Source: Acidobacteriota bacterium (lineage in GTDB: Bacteria; Actinomycetota; Acidimicrobiia; Acidimicrobiales; RAAP-2). Taken from it: a DNA stretch of 64,000 nucleotides. Below, in pieces: positions 1 through 10,075 of this stretch; the stretch's first letter is position 1, and every line of letters begins with the position of its first letter. The stretch covers positions 20,883 to 84,882 of the forward strand of contig JAGXBH010000004.1 of assembly GCA_018971185.1 (NCBI GenBank), given 5' to 3'. Under the pieces are notes generated by a model. It had not been told where the DNA came from. It did not search any database and saw nothing but the letters and a program-made list of their open reading frames with translations. Position numbers and translations under genes: made by a program.

Positions 1-228
1 GCCCGGTGCGAGTATCGCTTCATGGCGCCGGCACCACGTAGCGGCGGTGAGTCCGCCCGCAGCACCGACGCCGAGCTCGAGGATCTCTTGCACCTCTACT
101 GCGTCAATCGGGGTGTTCTCATCACGCCCTTTCACAACATGGCCCTCATGTGTCCCGCGACGACTCAGGCGCACGTCGCTCTGCACCAGCGTGTGTTCGA
201 CGCCGCGTTGGACGAGCTCGTCGGGTAG
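1..228 (+). CDS. C-terminal fragment of a class III aminotransferase (glutamate-1-semialdehyde aminotransferase-like), 5' end outside window
   Basis: Frame open from base 1 to stop at 226-228; C-terminus ...LHLYCVNRGVLITPFHNMALMCPATTQAHVALHQRVFDAALDELVG resembles the C-terminal segment of class III aminotransferases. Confidence 0.5.
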   Translation, partial: ARCEYRFMAPAPRSGGESARSTDAELEDLLHLYCVNRGVLITPFHNMALMCPATTQAHVALHQRVFDAALDELVG

Positions 229-257
229 TTGGATGGCGCGAACCGTAGGATGGAGGG

Positions 258-1631
258 GTGAGTAGTTTCGTCGATTCGGCCCAATTGCACGCCAAGGCCG
301 GCGACGGCGGGGCGGGATGCGTCAGTTTTCGCCGCGAGGCCCACGTCGCCAAGGGCGGCCCCGACGGTGGTGACGGGGGTCGCGGGGGCGACGTGTGGCT
401 GGTGGCGGACCATAACCAGGCGTCACTACTCGGTTTTCGGGACCACCCGTTTCGTCGGGCGACCGACGGCCAGCATGGGACGTCGAAGAGGATGCACGGA
501 TCCAATGGCAAGGACGTGGTGGTGCCGGTGCCCGTAGGGACGTCGGTGTACTCCCAGGACGGCGAGTTACTGGTCGACCTGGCCGGACCCGGCGACCGTT
601 GGCGCGCCGCCGAAGGGGGACTCGGCGGACAGGGCAACAACCGATTCCTCTCGAACTCGCGCCGGGCGCCCGCCTTCGCCGAGCAGGGTGAGGTGGGCGA
701 GGAGCGCTGGTACAACCTCGAACTCAAGTTGCAGGCCGACGTGGCCCTCATCGGTTTCCCCAACGTGGGCAAGTCCACGCTCATCTCTCGGGTCTCAGCC
801 GCGCGGCCCAAGATCGCCGACTACCCGTTCACGACCCTGGTCCCCAACCTCGGCGTCGTGCGTGTCGGTGCGCGCTCCGGCCGTCCCCAGGACGCGACCG
901 AATACGTGATGGCGGACATTCCCGGCCTGATCGAGGGCGCCGCGCAGGGCCGGGGGCTCGGTCACGACTTCTTGCGTCACGTCGAGCGCGCTCGCGTCCT
1001 ATGCGTCCTCTTGGATCTCTCGGACTACGCACCGATCGCGCCGCACGAGCAACTCGAGGTCCTCCTGGGTGAGTTGGGCAGCTATCAGGCGGACCTCCTC
1101 GAGAGGCCGCGCGTCGTCGTGGGCTCCAAGGGGGATGTGGCCGCGCACCACCTGGAGGACGTGATGACGATCTCGGCGGTGACCGGCGCGGGGATCGACG
1201 CACTGAGCGCCCAGTTGGCCGGTCTGGTCATCGCGGTGCGCCAACGCGAGGCTGAGGTCAGCGACCACGACGTCGTGGTCCACAGGCCGATCCCCGACGA
1301 GATCACGGTGCAGCGCGAGGGTGAGTCCAGCTGGCGCGTCGGCGGTCGGGTCGCGGAGCGGGCCGTTCGCTTCCAGGACCTCACGGACGATCAGGCGCTC
1401 GCGGAGATCGTGCGACGACTCAAGGACCTCGGCGTCGACCGTGTTCTCAACCGGGCCGGTGTGCGCGATGGTGACGTGGTGAGCATCGGTCCGTTGTCCT
1501 TCGAATGGTGGCGTGACGACGTGAGTGCGGGACTCGACCGCGGCGAACACCACCGTGCCACGCGACGTGAGCGCCTCGCCCGACACGGCCGACTCGACGG
1601 AGCGCAGGAGGACGACGGTGACGACCTCTAG
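258..1631 (+). CDS. obgE: Obg family GTPase with C-terminal OCT domain
   Basis: SSFVDSAQLHAKAGDGGAGCVSFRREAHV Obg fold, GFPNVGKSTL P-loop, DIPGLIEGA switch. Confidence 0.96.
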   Translation: MSSFVDSAQLHAKAGDGGAGCVSFRREAHVAKGGPDGGDGGRGGDVWLVADHNQASLLGFRDHPFRRATDGQHGTSKRMHGSNGKDVVVPVPVGTSVYSQDGELLVDLAGPGDRWRAAEGGLGGQGNNRFLSNSRRAPAFAEQGEVGEERWYNLELKLQADVALIGFPNVGKSTLISRVSAARPKIADYPFTTLVPNLGVVRVGARSGRPQDATEYVMADIPGLIEGAAQGRGLGHDFLRHVERARVLCVLLDLSDYAPIAPHEQLEVLLGELGSYQADLLERPRVVVGSKGDVAAHHLEDVMTISAVTGAGIDALSAQLAGLVIAVRQREAEVSDHDVVVHRPIPDEITVQREGESSWRVGGRVAERAVRFQDLTDDQALAEIVRRLKDLGVDRVLNRAGVRDGDVVSIGPLSFEWWRDDVSAGLDRGEHHRATRRERLARHGRLDGAQEDDGDDL

Positions 1632-2688
1632 CGTCGTCGTGAAGATCGGCACTTCCTCGGTGACCGACGAGGGCGGCGGCATCGCCCACGAGGTGCTCGA
1701 TGCGGTGGCCGCGGACGTCGTGGCATTGCGACGAGAGGGGTGGTCCACCGTGGTCGTCACCTCGGGAGCCATCACCGCCGGTTGGGCGGACGTGGGAGGC
1801 GGCCGCGTCCGACCGACCGACGCCGCCACGCTGCAGGCCGTGTCCGCGGTGGGCCAGCCGTTGCTCATGGACGCGTGGCGACAGTCCTTCGCGCGCTTCG
1901 AGGTCACGGTGGGCCAGGTGCTCCTGGCGCCGCTTGACTTCTCACACCGGGGCCAGTACCTTCACGCGCGCTCCACGCTCAGCGCGCTGAGTTCCCTCGG
2001 TGTCGTGGCGATCATCAACGAGAACGATGCGGTGGCCGACGAGGAGATCCGTTTCGGGGACAACGATCGCCTCGCGGCCCTGGTCGCCAACCTGGTGACG
2101 GCGAGCCATCTCGTGCTCCTCACCGACACGCCCGGTCTTCTCACCGCCGATCCGCGACTGGACCCCACCGCGCGGCTGATCGACGTGGTGACGTCGATCG
2201 ACGACGACCTTGAAGGGTTGGCGGGCCGCAGCCGTTCGGGGGTGGGGAGCGGGGGCATGGCTTCGAAGGTTGCCGCCGCGCGCATGGCCACGTGGTCGGG
2301 CGTGACCACGGTGATCGCGCCGGCGCGCGAGCCGACGCCGCTTCGTCGCGCGCTGTCGGGGACGCGCGACTTCGGCACGACCTTCGAACCTCGTGCCGAC
2401 CGACTGTCGGCGCGCAAGGCGTGGATCGCTTTCGCGGTGGCCTCCTCGGGGACACTTCACGTCAACGCCGGCGCGATCAGCGCCCTCGAACACGACGGTC
2501 GGAGTCTGCTGCGGGTGGGGGTCGAGTCCCACGAGGGCGACTTCTTCGAGGGCGACGCGGTCGAGATCATGGGACCCACGGGCGAGTTGGTCGCCAAGGG
2601 ATTGGTCCGCGCGAACGCCGAGTCGTTCGCCGAGTCCGACGACGTCGTGGTCCATCGCGACGACCTGGTGTTGCTGCGCCACGAATAG
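1618..2688 (+). CDS. proB: Glutamate 5-kinase (with PUA domain)
   Basis: VVVKIGTSSVTDE...FGDNDRLAALVANL...GVGSGGMASKVAAA; GTG start at 1618 inside the longer ORF 1525..2688. Confidence 0.93.
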   Translation: MTTSSVVVKIGTSSVTDEGGGIAHEVLDAVAADVVALRREGWSTVVVTSGAITAGWADVGGGRVRPTDAATLQAVSAVGQPLLMDAWRQSFARFEVTVGQVLLAPLDFSHRGQYLHARSTLSALSSLGVVAIINENDAVADEEIRFGDNDRLAALVANLVTASHLVLLTDTPGLLTADPRLDPTARLIDVVTSIDDDLEGLAGRSRSGVGSGGMASKVAAARMATWSGVTTVIAPAREPTPLRRALSGTRDFGTTFEPRADRLSARKAWIAFAVASSGTLHVNAGAISALEHDGRSLLRVGVESHEGDFFEGDAVEIMGPTGELVAKGLVRANAESFAESDDVVVHRDDLVLLRHE

Positions 2689-2710
2689 TCGCACCCGGTA
2701 CGATTGCTCC

Positions 2711-3943
2711 ATGACCAGTCCACTGGCGGCCCAGGGTCGCAACGTGCGTGAGGCGTCGCGCGCCCTGGCCCAAGCCACCGACGAGCAGCGCAGCGCCACA
2801 TTGCTCACGGTGGCCGATTCGCTCAAGAATCGCGAGGACCAGCTGCTCGAGATCAACGCCGCCGAGGTCGAGGCCTACGTGGAGTCGGGAGCGGGGCGTG
2901 ATCGTCTGAGCCTCAGTGGGCCGCGAATCACCGCGATGGCCGACGCCCTGAGGGAGATCGCCGCCGCCGCCGACCCGCTCTTCGAGTCGCTCGACGCGAG
3001 TGTCCGGCCCAACGGGCTCCACCTCGAGCGCCTGCGGGTGCCGCTCGGAGTGATCGGCGTCGTCTACGAGAATCGCCCCAACGTGACCAGTGACGTGGCG
3101 GCCCTGTGCGTGCGCAGTGGCAACGCTGCCTTCCTGCGCGGGTCGTCCTCGGCTCAACGTTCGAACCAGTTCATCGTCGACCTGTGGCGCGACGCACTGG
3201 TGGCCCACGGACTGCCCGCGGACGCGGTCGCCCTCGTTCAGGATCCATCGCATCGTGCGGCGGTGGAGTTCATGCAGATGACCGACGTGCTTGACTGCCT
3301 GATCCCCCGAGGTGGACCGTCGCTCATCGCGGCGATGCGCGAGCACGCTCGGGTCCCCTTCGTCCTCGACGGGGACGGGAACTGTCACGTCTACGTCGAC
3401 GAGAGCGCTGATCTGGAGATGGCAGTGTCCATTGTGGCCAACGCCAAGACGTCGCGGCCGGGCGTCTGCAACGCTGCGGAGACGGTGCTCGTGCACGAGA
3501 GCGTCGCACCGCGATTCCTTCCGGAGTTGTCGCGCGCGATACCGCAGGTCGAACTGCGCGGTGACGACGCCACGCGCGCCCTGGTGCCCGGCGCCGTGCG
3601 CGCCGTCGAGGACGACTACGGGCGCGAGTTCCTCGACCTGATATTGGCGGTCAAGGTCGTGGCGTCGCTGGACGAGGCCATCGACCACGTGGCGCGATAC
3701 GGCACGGGGCATTCCGAGGCGATCGTCACCGACGATCCGATGAACGCCGACGCGTGGGTGCGACGCGTCGATGCGGCGGCGGTCCTGGTGAACGCGTCGA
3801 CACGCTTCATCGACGGTGGGGAATTGGGGTTGGGAGGGGAGGTGGGCATCTCCACCCAGAAGCTCCACGCCCGCGGTCCGATGGGCCTGCGTGAGCTGAC
3901 CTGCCTCAAGTGGGTCGTGCGCGGAACGGGACAGGTGCGATGA
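2711..3943 (+). CDS. proA: Gamma-glutamyl phosphate reductase
   Basis: Directly after proB; PLGVIGVVYENRPNVTSDVAALCVRSGNA, VNASTRFIDGGELGLGGEVGISTQKLHARGPMGL. Confidence 0.95.
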   Translation: MTSPLAAQGRNVREASRALAQATDEQRSATLLTVADSLKNREDQLLEINAAEVEAYVESGAGRDRLSLSGPRITAMADALREIAAAADPLFESLDASVRPNGLHLERLRVPLGVIGVVYENRPNVTSDVAALCVRSGNAAFLRGSSSAQRSNQFIVDLWRDALVAHGLPADAVALVQDPSHRAAVEFMQMTDVLDCLIPRGGPSLIAAMREHARVPFVLDGDGNCHVYVDESADLEMAVSIVANAKTSRPGVCNAAETVLVHESVAPRFLPELSRAIPQVELRGDDATRALVPGAVRAVEDDYGREFLDLILAVKVVASLDEAIDHVARYGTGHSEAIVTDDPMNADAWVRRVDAAAVLVNASTRFIDGGELGLGGEVGISTQKLHARGPMGLRELTCLKWVVRGTGQVR

Positions 3944-4875
3944 GCGCCCTCGACCCCCGCGAGGAGCTGGCCCAGCGCCTGGGCATCACCGAGGTGGCGC
4001 CCGTCAGGTTCTCCTCGCCCGACGAGTTGAGGATCCGACTCGCCGACCAGGACTACCTCAGCTCCGACGCCATCTCCTCGGTGACCTTCCTCGCCGACCG
4101 ATTGGCGAAGCCGGTGCTGGTCGAGGGACCCGCCGGTACGGGTAAGACGGCGCTCGCCAAGGCCGTCGCCGAGGCGTTGGGCGCACGCCTGATTCGCCTG
4201 CAGTGCTACGAGGGTCTCGACGAGACCAAGGCTCTCTACGAGTGGAACTATCGCAAGCAGTTGTTGCGCATCCAGGCGGGCCGACCCGAAGGGGCGGCGG
4301 AGGTGTGGTCCGAACTCGAGGGGGACATCTTCGCCGAGGAGTTCCTGCTCACCAGACCACTCCTCGAGGCGATCACCGCGACCGACCCCGTGGTCCTGCT
4401 GATCGACGAGGTCGATCGGGTGGAGCTCGAGACCGAGGCGCTGCTCCTGGAGATCCTCTCCGAGTACCAGGTCTCCATCCCCGAGTTGGGCACCTTGAGG
4501 GCCCGTCAGATCCCCATGGTGTTCCTGACGTCGAACAACACCCGCGAGCTCTCCGAAGCCCTCAAGCGGCGCTGCCTGTACCTCCACGTGGGTTACCCCG
4601 ACGTGGAGCGCGAGCGCGACATCATCATCTCGCGCGTTCCCGGGATCTCCACCGCGTTGGCGCAGCAGATCGCTGAGGTGGTGCGGACACTTCGGACGAT
4701 GGATCTGAAGAAGTCGCCCTCGGTCTCTGAGACGTTGGACTGGGCGCGGACGCTGGTCATCCTCGGGCGCGAGGAGCTGGGCGAGGATCTCGTGGCCGAG
4801 ACCCTGCACATCCTGCTCAAGTACCAGTCCGACATCGAGAAGGCGACGCGCGAGATCCTCGGGCGTGCGTCCTGA
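3940..4875 (+). CDS. MoxR-family AAA+ ATPase
   Basis: VEGPAGTGKTALAKAVAEAL Walker A, VVLLIDEVDR Walker B; start overlaps proA stop by 4 nt. Confidence 0.88.
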   Translation: MSALDPREELAQRLGITEVAPVRFSSPDELRIRLADQDYLSSDAISSVTFLADRLAKPVLVEGPAGTGKTALAKAVAEALGARLIRLQCYEGLDETKALYEWNYRKQLLRIQAGRPEGAAEVWSELEGDIFAEEFLLTRPLLEAITATDPVVLLIDEVDRVELETEALLLEILSEYQVSIPELGTLRARQIPMVFLTSNNTRELSEALKRRCLYLHVGYPDVERERDIIISRVPGISTALAQQIAEVVRTLRTMDLKKSPSVSETLDWARTLVILGREELGEDLVAETLHILLKYQSDIEKATREILGRAS

Positions 4876-4878
4876 CGC

Positions 4879-6267
4879 GTGCTCGGCCTCCTGAGTTCCT
4901 TCATCGGTGAGCTTCGTACGGTGGGGCTACCGGTCTCGATGAGCGAGACGGTGGACGCCGCGCGGGCGCTCGAGTCCATCGACGTGGCCGACCAGGTCCT
5001 CTTCCGCGCGGCGTTGTGCGCGACGCTCGTGAAGAGCAGTGACCACCTGAGCGCCTTCGACACCGCCTTCGACGTCTTCTTCGCCCGCCGGCGCGTCGAC
5101 GAGGGAACGCCTGAGGTGACGGTGCGCGACGAGACACTGCCGGGGACTCCCTCCGGCGAGGCACCCCATCGCTCCGCGGCGCAGTTGACGCAGCAACTGC
5201 TCGAGGCCCTGCGCCAGCACGACCTCCAGGCCCTGCGCCAGAGCGCCGCCGAAGCCGTGGCGCGCTACGCCGGCATCGAGCCGGGTCGACCGGTGGGCGG
5301 CGCGTACTACCTGTTTCGCACCGTGCGACAACTCGACCTCGAGGAGGTCGAGCGGCGACTGGCGGCGATGCGCCTCGACTCGGGGTCCGAGGCGCTCGAC
5401 GAGCGCCTCGCCCGCGACGACGCCCACCAGCGCGTGGAGGAGTTCACGGCCATGGTCGAGGCCGAGATCCGCGAGCAACTCGTGCACGACCGCGGCGCGC
5501 AGGCCATGGCCGAGTCGCTACGTGAGACCCTGCCGGAGGACGTCGACGTCATGCACGCCAATCGCGAGGAGATGGAACGACTCGAGCGCGCCCTGCGGCC
5601 CCTGAGTCGCAAGTTGGCCGTGCGTCTGGCGCGACGTCGACGCCATCGCCACCGTGGTCCGATCGACCTGCGCCACACCGTGCGCAGTTCGCTCTCCACG
5701 GGGGGTGTCCCCATCGACGTGCGTTTTCGACCACCGCGGCCCGCCAAGCCCGAGATCGTGGTCATCGCCGACGTGTCGGGCTCGGTGGCCTCCTTCGCCC
5801 GATTCACCCTGCACCTGGTGCACGCGATCTCGAGCCAGTTCTCCCAAGTGCGCAGTTTCGTCTTCGTCGACGGGCTCGACGAGGTGACGCACCTCTTCGC
5901 CGAGACCGACGACCCCGCGCGTGCCGTCGAGCGGATCGCCGCCGAGGCCAACGTGGTGGCCGCGGACGGACACAGCGACTACGGGCGCGCCCTCGGGGTG
6001 TTCGCCGCGGACTACGCCCACCAGCTCACGCGACGCACGACCGTCCTGGTCCTGGGCGACGCGCGTAACAACTATCACCCCGCGCAGGCTCACGTCCTCG
6101 AGGAGATCCGCTCGAGGGTCAAGGCCCTGTACTGGCTCAATCCCGAGCCTCGCGCCTACTGGGACAGTGGGGACTCGATCCTGGGTCTCTACGCGGCGCA
6201 CTGCGACGACGTCGTGGAGTGCCGCACCCTTCGTCAACTCGAATCGTTCGTAGGAGGACTCACCTGA
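4879..6267 (+). CDS. VWA domain protein, CoxE-like
   Basis: IVVIADVSGSVASFARF MIDAS motif; follows the MoxR gene. Confidence 0.85.
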   Translation: MLGLLSSFIGELRTVGLPVSMSETVDAARALESIDVADQVLFRAALCATLVKSSDHLSAFDTAFDVFFARRRVDEGTPEVTVRDETLPGTPSGEAPHRSAAQLTQQLLEALRQHDLQALRQSAAEAVARYAGIEPGRPVGGAYYLFRTVRQLDLEEVERRLAAMRLDSGSEALDERLARDDAHQRVEEFTAMVEAEIREQLVHDRGAQAMAESLRETLPEDVDVMHANREEMERLERALRPLSRKLAVRLARRRRHRHRGPIDLRHTVRSSLSTGGVPIDVRFRPPRPAKPEIVVIADVSGSVASFARFTLHLVHAISSQFSQVRSFVFVDGLDEVTHLFAETDDPARAVERIAAEANVVAADGHSDYGRALGVFAADYAHQLTRRTTVLVLGDARNNYHPAQAHVLEEIRSRVKALYWLNPEPRAYWDSGDSILGLYAAHCDDVVECRTLRQLESFVGGLT

Positions 6268-6944
6268 TGTCCAAGGAGCCGCCCCAGGGTTTTCGCACGA
6301 GTGGCGACGAACCGCGTGGTACGAGGTTGGTCCTCGTGCGACACGGTGAAGCGGGATGTAACGTCGCCGGTGTGGTCGGCGGCCCGCTCGGGTGCACCGG
6401 GCTCACGGCGCTCGGTCGCGAGCAGGCGAACTCCCTGGCCCAGCGCCTCGCGTTCACTCACGAGTTCGACGACGCGCTCGCGGCGTATTCGTCGGTGCTG
6501 GCGCGCGCCGAGGAGACCGCGGCGATCGTGACCAAGGGAATGGGCCTCGAGGTGGCGGCGGACTGCGACCTCTGCGAGCTGCACCCCGGCCTGGCCGACG
6601 CCATGACCTGGGAAGAGATGATCGCTCACTTCGGCGGCCCCGACTGGGACCTCGATCCGACGACACCCTTCGCCCCCCAAGGCGAGTCGTGGACCGGGTT
6701 CTACGAACGCTGCGAGAGGGCCTTTCGTCGCTTGAGCGACCAACACCCTGAGGGACGGGTGCTCCTCTTCGTGCACGGGGGCGTCATCGAACAGGCGATG
6801 AAGTTGGCGATGGGCGCCCCGGCGCACGCTCGACTGCGACTGCGCACCGAGCATTGCTCCCTCACCGAGATCGAGATCTTCCAGGGTGAGGTGCGACTAC
6901 TGCGCTACAACGACCGAGCACCCCGAGTCGTGACGGCCCGCTGA
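6267..6944 (+). CDS. Histidine phosphatase (phosphoglycerate mutase-like)
   Basis: [16 protein letters not shown] motif, [11 protein letters not shown] second histidine motif; ATG at 6267. Confidence 0.88.
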   Translation: MSKEPPQGFRTSGDEPRGTRLVLVRHGEAGCNVAGVVGGPLGCTGLTALGREQANSLAQRLAFTHEFDDALAAYSSVLARAEETAAIVTKGMGLEVAADCDLCELHPGLADAMTWEEMIAHFGGPDWDLDPTTPFAPQGESWTGFYERCERAFRRLSDQHPEGRVLLFVHGGVIEQAMKLAMGAPAHARLRLRTEHCSLTEIEIFQGEVRLLRYNDRAPRVVTAR

Positions 6945-8284
6945 AGCAGTTCGCTGACGTGGAAGGCCATGTCCAGGCTCTGCGACGCGTTGAGTCGTGG
7001 ATCGCAGATCGACGTGTAGTTGGTGTCGAGGTCGGATTCGTCGAGCTGGTCGCCCCCGCCGAGGCATTCGGTGACGTTGTCCCCGGTCAACTCGATGTGC
7101 AGACCAGACGGCCAGGTGCCGAGTGATTGGTGCACCGCGAAGAACTGGGCCACCTCGGTGAGGACGTCGTCGAAGTGGCGCGTCTTGTAACCGTCACGGG
7201 ACTTGAACGTGTTGCCGTGCATGGGATCGCACGTCCACAGGACCTGCGCCCCTTCGTGGGTCATCGCCTCGACCAACTCCGGCAGACGCTCGGTCACCCG
7301 GTCGCGGCCCATTCGAGAGATCAGCGTGAGGCGACCGGGGAGGTTCTGAGGGTTCAAGAGGCCGTGCAGCACCTTGAGGTCCTCGACGCTGGTGCTCGGG
7401 CCGACCTTGAGGCCAATCGGGTTGGCCACGCCGCGCAGGAACTCCACGTGAGCACCGTCGACCTGGCGGGTTCGGTCCCCGATCCAGAGCATGTGCGCCG
7501 AGCAGTCGTACCAGTCGCCCGTGAGTGAGTCCTGACGGGTCAGGGCCTGCTCGTAGGGCAGGATCAGGGCCTCGTGGCTCGTGTAGAAGTCGACACTGGA
7601 GAGCTCGTGGTCGCCGTCGAGGTTGACACCGCAGGCGCGCATGAAGGCCAGCGCCCGGTCGATGTCGTCGGCGAGTACCTCGTAGCGCTTGCCTTCGGGC
7701 GAGTTCGTAACGAACTGCTGGTTCCAGGCGTGCACCCGCGTCAGCGAGGCGAAGCCCCCCGTGGTGAAGGCGCGCAACAGGTTGAGCGTCGCCACGCTCT
7801 GGTGGTAGGCGTCGAGGAGTCGGTCGGGATTGGGACGGCGCGCCTCCTCGGTGAAGTCCTCGTGGTTGACGATGTGTCCGCGGAAGGCGTCCAGGCGCAC
7901 GCCGTCGCGCTCCTCGAAGTGCTCCGAGCGGGGCTTGGCGAACTGACCCGCGATGCGCCCCACCTTGATCACGGGCACGCCCGCGGCGTAGGTCAAGGCG
8001 ACGGCCATCTGCAGGATGACCTTGAGTTTGTCGCGAATGGCATCCGCCGAGGAATCGGCGAAGGACTCGGCGCAGTCGCCGGCCTGGAGCAGGAACGCCT
8101 CGCCGCGTGCGGCCTGGGCGAGCTGTTGGGTCAGCCGTCGCGCCTCACCGGCGAACACCAGGGGGGGTTGGCCCGCGAGCTGGGCTTCGACGCGCGCGAG
8201 GTGCGCGGCGTCGGGCCACTGGGGGCTCTGGGCCGCGACGTGATCTCGCCAACTCTCGGGTGTCCATGGCGTGGAGGGGGTCAT
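6905..8284 (-). CDS. aroF: 3-deoxy-7-phosphoheptulonate synthase, class II
   Basis: [52 protein letters not shown] are class II DAHP synthase motifs. Confidence 0.93.
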   Translation of the reverse strand: MTPSTPWTPESWRDHVAAQSPQWPDAAHLARVEAQLAGQPPLVFAGEARRLTQQLAQAARGEAFLLQAGDCAESFADSSADAIRDKLKVILQMAVALTYAAGVPVIKVGRIAGQFAKPRSEHFEERDGVRLDAFRGHIVNHEDFTEEARRPNPDRLLDAYHQSVATLNLLRAFTTGGFASLTRVHAWNQQFVTNSPEGKRYEVLADDIDRALAFMRACGVNLDGDHELSSVDFYTSHEALILPYEQALTRQDSLTGDWYDCSAHMLWIGDRTRQVDGAHVEFLRGVANPIGLKVGPSTSVEDLKVLHGLLNPQNLPGRLTLISRMGRDRVTERLPELVEAMTHEGAQVLWTCDPMHGNTFKSRDGYKTRHFDDVLTEVAQFFAVHQSLGTWPSGLHIELTGDNVTECLGGGDQLDESDLDTNYTSICDPRLNASQSLDMAFHVSELLQRAVTTRGARSL

Positions 8285-8341
8285 GACACCAGGCTAGAGG
8301 TTCCGTCGAACTCTCGGCAATCGTCTGGGTAGGCTGGGGGC

Positions 8342-8911
8342 GTGCCTCTCCGTCGCCTCGGCCTCTTCGGTGGCACGTTCGACCCCCCTCACAACGGCCA
8401 CGTGGCGGCTCTGTGTGCTGCGGCGGCGACCGGACGCTTCGACCTCATCGAGGTCACCGTGGCCGGCGATCCCTATCGCAAGAGTGCCCTTGGTGGGGTC
8501 CATTCGGCGTCACTGCGCCTCGAGATGGCGCGCGCGGCCTTCGAGCACCTAGCGCTGGTGCGCGTGAGCGACCGCGAGATCAATCGGCCCGGACCCTCCT
8601 ACACCATCGACACCGTCCTGGAACTGCTGGAGGAGTCCGACGACGTGGACGTGCTGGTGGGCGCGGACCTCGTGGCGCAGTTGCCCTCGTGGCACCGCGC
8701 CGATGAGCTGCGTGAACTGGTGACGGTCGGGGTGATCCCGCGACCCGGCGCCACCTTCGTCGCCCCCGAAGGGTGGGATTGCTACGAGATCGCGATGGAA
8801 CCTGTCGATCTGTCGAGTACTTTCCTACGTGAAGCGTCCCTCGATCGCGAGGCTCTGAAATTGTTAATGCCCGATGACGTAATCGCCATCTATCAAGGTG
8901 CCAAGGAGTAA
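8342..8911 (+). CDS. nadD: Nicotinate-nucleotide adenylyltransferase
   Basis: LGLFGGTFDPPHNGHVAAL and ISSTFLRE-like motif (VDLSSTFLREAS). Confidence 0.93.
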   Translation: MPLRRLGLFGGTFDPPHNGHVAALCAAAATGRFDLIEVTVAGDPYRKSALGGVHSASLRLEMARAAFEHLALVRVSDREINRPGPSYTIDTVLELLEESDDVDVLVGADLVAQLPSWHRADELRELVTVGVIPRPGATFVAPEGWDCYEIAMEPVDLSSTFLREASLDREALKLLMPDDVIAIYQGAKE

Positions 8912-8922
8912 GGTAGGGCGCG

Positions 8923-9102
8923 ATGGCAGTTCGTGCGTTCGATATCTCAGACGTGTCGACGGCGTCGGTGACGGTGCTCGAGAGGGTGCCACGGACTCGG
9001 CGCGACGCGCGTCGACTCCGCCAGCGCCACGCCCTGGCGGGGATAGTGGCCGTGAGTGTCCCCTTCGTGGTGGCACTCATCGTTCTGGGAGTGGGCCACT
9101 GA
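8923..9102 (+). CDS. Small single-TM hypothetical protein, 59 aa
   Basis: ATG 8923 to TGA 9102: MAVRAFDISDVSTASVTVLERVPRTRRDARRLRQRHALAGIVAVSVPFVVALIVLGVGH; below the length cut-off of the ORF track. Confidence 0.55.
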   Translation: MAVRAFDISDVSTASVTVLERVPRTRRDARRLRQRHALAGIVAVSVPFVVALIVLGVGH

Positions 9103-9500
9103 GCGAGGCGATCGTCGGCGGGGGATCAATTCTCGGCCCGCACAACGACTACGTCACCGCGTTGATCGACGCCATCGTCGAGGGCGCCGACGAGAAGCTG
9201 AGCATCGACACCGTCGTCTTGGACCTGCGCGAGTTCGTCGACTCCTTCGACGCCCTGGTGGTGGCCGCGGGGCGCAACGACCGCCAGGTGCGCGCGATCG
9301 CCGAGGAGGTGGAGCGCCGCGTGGGGGTGAATCTCGGGCTGAAGCCCACTCGCGTCGAGGGGTGGTCGACGGCGCAGTGGATCGCCCTCGACTACGGTGA
9401 CGTCATCGTGCACGTCTTCGACCTCGAGACGCGCGACTACTACGACCTGGAGCATCTCTGGAGTGCCGCGCCGGCGTTTCGACCGGCGCACCAGCGCTAA
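9099..9500 (+). CDS. rsfS: Ribosomal silencing factor RsfS
   Basis: TVVLDLREFVDSFDALVVAAGRNDRQVRAIAEEVERRV...WIALDYGDVIVHVFDLETRDYYDLEHLWSAAP; start uncertain (CTG 9099 or TTG 9160). Confidence 0.88.
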   Translation: MSEAIVGGGSILGPHNDYVTALIDAIVEGADEKLSIDTVVLDLREFVDSFDALVVAAGRNDRQVRAIAEEVERRVGVNLGLKPTRVEGWSTAQWIALDYGDVIVHVFDLETRDYYDLEHLWSAAPAFRPAHQR

Positions 9501-10075
9501 CCCTTCTTCAGGTACGCCACGTCCGCGGGTGTGATGAGCGAGACCGTCGCCCCCGTGCTCAGTTTGAGGGCGTAGGGGGACTGGTTGATCGAGATACGGA
9601 TCCCCTTGGACGCCCCCATCGACGCCGCCGCGAACACCAGCTGACCGACCGCCACGCGTTGGGCGTCGAGGGAGATCTGACTCAGGGGTCGACTCACGTC
9701 GATGAGGGCCACGTCGTCGTGGATGGTGGCCTGGTTCACGACCATCGTGGTGGGTACTTCGGTGGTGATGCCGTCGGCCTGCTCCACCGGATCGGGCCCC
9801 TGGGTCTCGTAGAAGAGCACGGCGAAGAGACTGGGTGGCGCCGTCATGAGTCGCGGAACGGCGATGACGTGGCCGGTGCGGTCGAGCAGGTAGATGTCTT
9901 GACTCACCCATCGGACCTTGGCGTAGTCGGTGAAGGGGATCGTGGGGTCGAGCAGGCCGAGCGGCACGTTGCCGGCGTCGACCAGGGTGGGTGCCGACGA
10001 CGTCGACACGAGGGTGCAGCCGCTCAGACACAGTGCAGCGCACGCCAGGGTGATCGCTCGGCGCAGCACCCTCAC
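9497..10075 (-). CDS. GerMN-domain lipoprotein (LpqB-like, short)
   Basis: Lipobox LCLSGC; GerMN-like body; immediately downstream of the sensor kinase. Confidence 0.7.
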   Translation of the reverse strand: MRVLRRAITLACAALCLSGCTLVSTSSAPTLVDAGNVPLGLLDPTIPFTDYAKVRWVSQDIYLLDRTGHVIAVPRLMTAPPSLFAVLFYETQGPDPVEQADGITTEVPTTMVVNQATIHDDVALIDVSRPLSQISLDAQRVAVGQLVFAAASMGASKGIRISINQSPYALKLSTGATVSLITPADVAYLKKG

